Of a DNA stretch of 64,000 bases, positions 63,076 to 64,000 are shown piece after piece. The position numbers and the translations under genes were made by a program. Under the pieces are notes generated by a model. It was not told the DNA's origin. It was given only the letters and a program-made list of their open reading frames with translations, and searched no databases. Source of the stretch: Paenibacillus guangzhouensis (lineage in GTDB: Bacteria > Bacillota > Bacilli > Paenibacillales > Paenibacillaceae); contig NZ_CP045293.1 in NCBI RefSeq assembly GCF_009363075.1, forward strand, positions 6,597,501-6,661,500, read 5' to 3'. Within the stretch, counting starts at the first letter, position 1. Every line of letters begins with the position of its first letter.

Positions 63076-64000
63076 TTACGGATGTTCGATATCTAAGGTA
63101 ATCGTAAGTTCAATTTGCTCCTGTGGCTGCATGTCGATTAGGCCTGTCACGTCACTGCCGAATTTGGAGTTAGGGGCATCGGTTAACCACGTGTAAGGTT
63201 CAAGACATATAAATTGATCGGCTTCGCCTTTGGTATACAATACCCAATGCTTGAAGTAAGGCTGGTTCGCGCTATATTTGATCTGAAGTCCGTCATTGCG
63301 GGTCAGTCTAGCGGTGAAGGGTTGATCTGGCACACCGCGGAATACCGTATCGAGGTTCACGCCCGATAAATTCAATCCATGAGGCAATTCGCTGAATTCC
63401 CCGAGGGATACGACTTCACCTGTCGTGATCAATTCCTCATCCAAGGCATAGATGGCATCAACAGGGACTTGGACATTCCATTGATCCGGAGCTCCATCGA
63501 TCATGAACCATGTGTGAACGCCATATCCGAACGGCGCAGCTTGCTCGCCAAGATTCTGCACAAGCAAGGTTTGCTTCAACTCAGTGCCCCGAAGCTCAAG
63601 AACAACTTCCAACTTCAAAGGCGTCGGGTATTGACGGATCCAATTCGGATCATCTTTGGTGTAGAAGGTTGTCGTAATGGAACAGTAGTCATCCTGCTCC
63701 TGCAGGTCTGTGACCTTCCATGATTGGGTACGGTGCAGACCGTGAATATGATTGTTGTTCGCTGTATTTTGATCGAATTGGTATTGTACGCCAGCGTAAT
63801 CGAATTTGCCGCGGCGAATTCGGCCTGGCGGGATTAGGATCGGAATACCAAAGTGATAGGGCTTCTGCATGTAGAATTCATAATCCGATTCTTCGGGTTT
63901 ACGAAGCACGTCGCGCTCTAATACTTTGTCCCAAATTCGAATAACATTATTACCAAGCCCAGGCAGCAGCGTAACGGCAAGCTGATCACTATGCAAAATA
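63076..64000 (-). CDS. Aldose 1-epimerase (galactose mutarotase) family protein, 5' end outside window
   Basis: At least 306 residues of a mutarotase-fold protein that interconverts sugar anomers. Recognisable pieces are FGIPILIPPGRIRRGKF, HIHGLHRTQSWKV (catalytic-type His) and FGYGVHTWFMIDG, followed by FICLEPYTW; the general-base Glu is probably in LEPYTW. The first in-window start codon (TTG 63994-63996) has no ribosome binding site visible, and the frame is open to the window edge (an Ile codon at 63999-63997), so the true start most likely lies outside. It may serve the adjacent galactose/galactosamine-type pathway. Confidence 0.85.
   Translation of the reverse strand, partial: ILHSDQLAVTLLPGLGNNVIRIWDKVLERDVLRKPEESDYEFYMQKPYHFGIPILIPPGRIRRGKFDYAGVQYQFDQNTANNNHIHGLHRTQSWKVTDLQEQDDYCSITTTFYTKDDPNWIRQYPTPLKLEVVLELRGTELKQTLLVQNLGEQAAPFGYGVHTWFMIDGAPDQWNVQVPVDAIYALDEELITTGEVVSLGEFSELPHGLNLSGVNLDTVFRGVPDQPFTARLTRNDGLQIKYSANQPYFKHWVLYTKGEADQFICLEPYTWLTDAPNSKFGSDVTGLIDMQPQEQIELTITLDIEHP

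Overview
The window comes from a low-to-mid GC, endospore-forming Firmicute, most likely Paenibacillus or a close relative in Paenibacillaceae. The evidence is the sporulation genes (sspI, ylbJ, yunB, ytaF, ywmB, lytH), the Bacillales-style 23S rRNA followed by a 17-gene tRNA cluster, GGAGG-type ribosome binding sites with frequent TTG/GTG starts, and gene neighbourhoods that recall B. subtilis (sspI/ysgA; yunB/lytH/lipA/yutD; pepF/yjbI/nadK). The genus is inferred, not proven.

Layout. 1-3610: 3' part of a 23S rRNA, no 5S gene behind it, then a separately promoted array of 17 tRNAs and a terminator. 3700-9685: an HD-GYP phosphodiesterase, then a seven-gene envelope-stress operon (LiaI-like, PspA, PspC, second PspA, leaky terminator, LiaF-like, LiaS, LiaR). 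9696-12891: a His-rich protein, ywmB and zwf. 13028-19043: a complete peptide ABC importer operon with an unknown trailing gene. 19140-27973: prfC, a regulator with a pseudo-receiver and no DNA-binding domain, ytaF, a MacAB-type ABC exporter, sspI, ktrA and ysgA. 28080-41558: a sugar-use island with a YesM/YesN two-component system, a sugar ABC importer without its own ATPase, a decayed VOC gene, an AraC-GH39 fusion protein, a lone PTS EIIC and a GH3 glycosidase; this suggests capture and hydrolysis of xylo- or gluco-oligosaccharides.

41590-42660 is a non-coding tandem array of about 5.3 copies of a 201-bp palindromic unit. 42762-55815 is mostly housekeeping and sporulation genes: yunB, lytH, lipA, yutD, a TetR/MMPL pair, nadK, ylbJ, a 29-residue membrane peptide, a truncated haemoglobin, a DUF2225 protein, a YycC-like two-gene operon, pepF and a GNAT. 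55823-56650 is a second, unrelated non-coding array built from two diverged element types (A and B). Their central stem-loop shows three compensatory base-pair changes. 56668-59203 holds a GNAT, a chemotaxis receptor and an unknown gene. 59206-64000 holds a divergent amino-sugar/tagatose-type module (PfkB kinase, class II aldolase, SIS isomerase/deaminase, DeoR regulator) and an aldose epimerase that runs off the window.

The most unusual items are the two repeat arrays, the doubled-PspA Lia/Psp operon with an internal terminator, and the AraC-GH39 fusion. I saw no CRISPR array, transposase, prophage or recognisable defence system.
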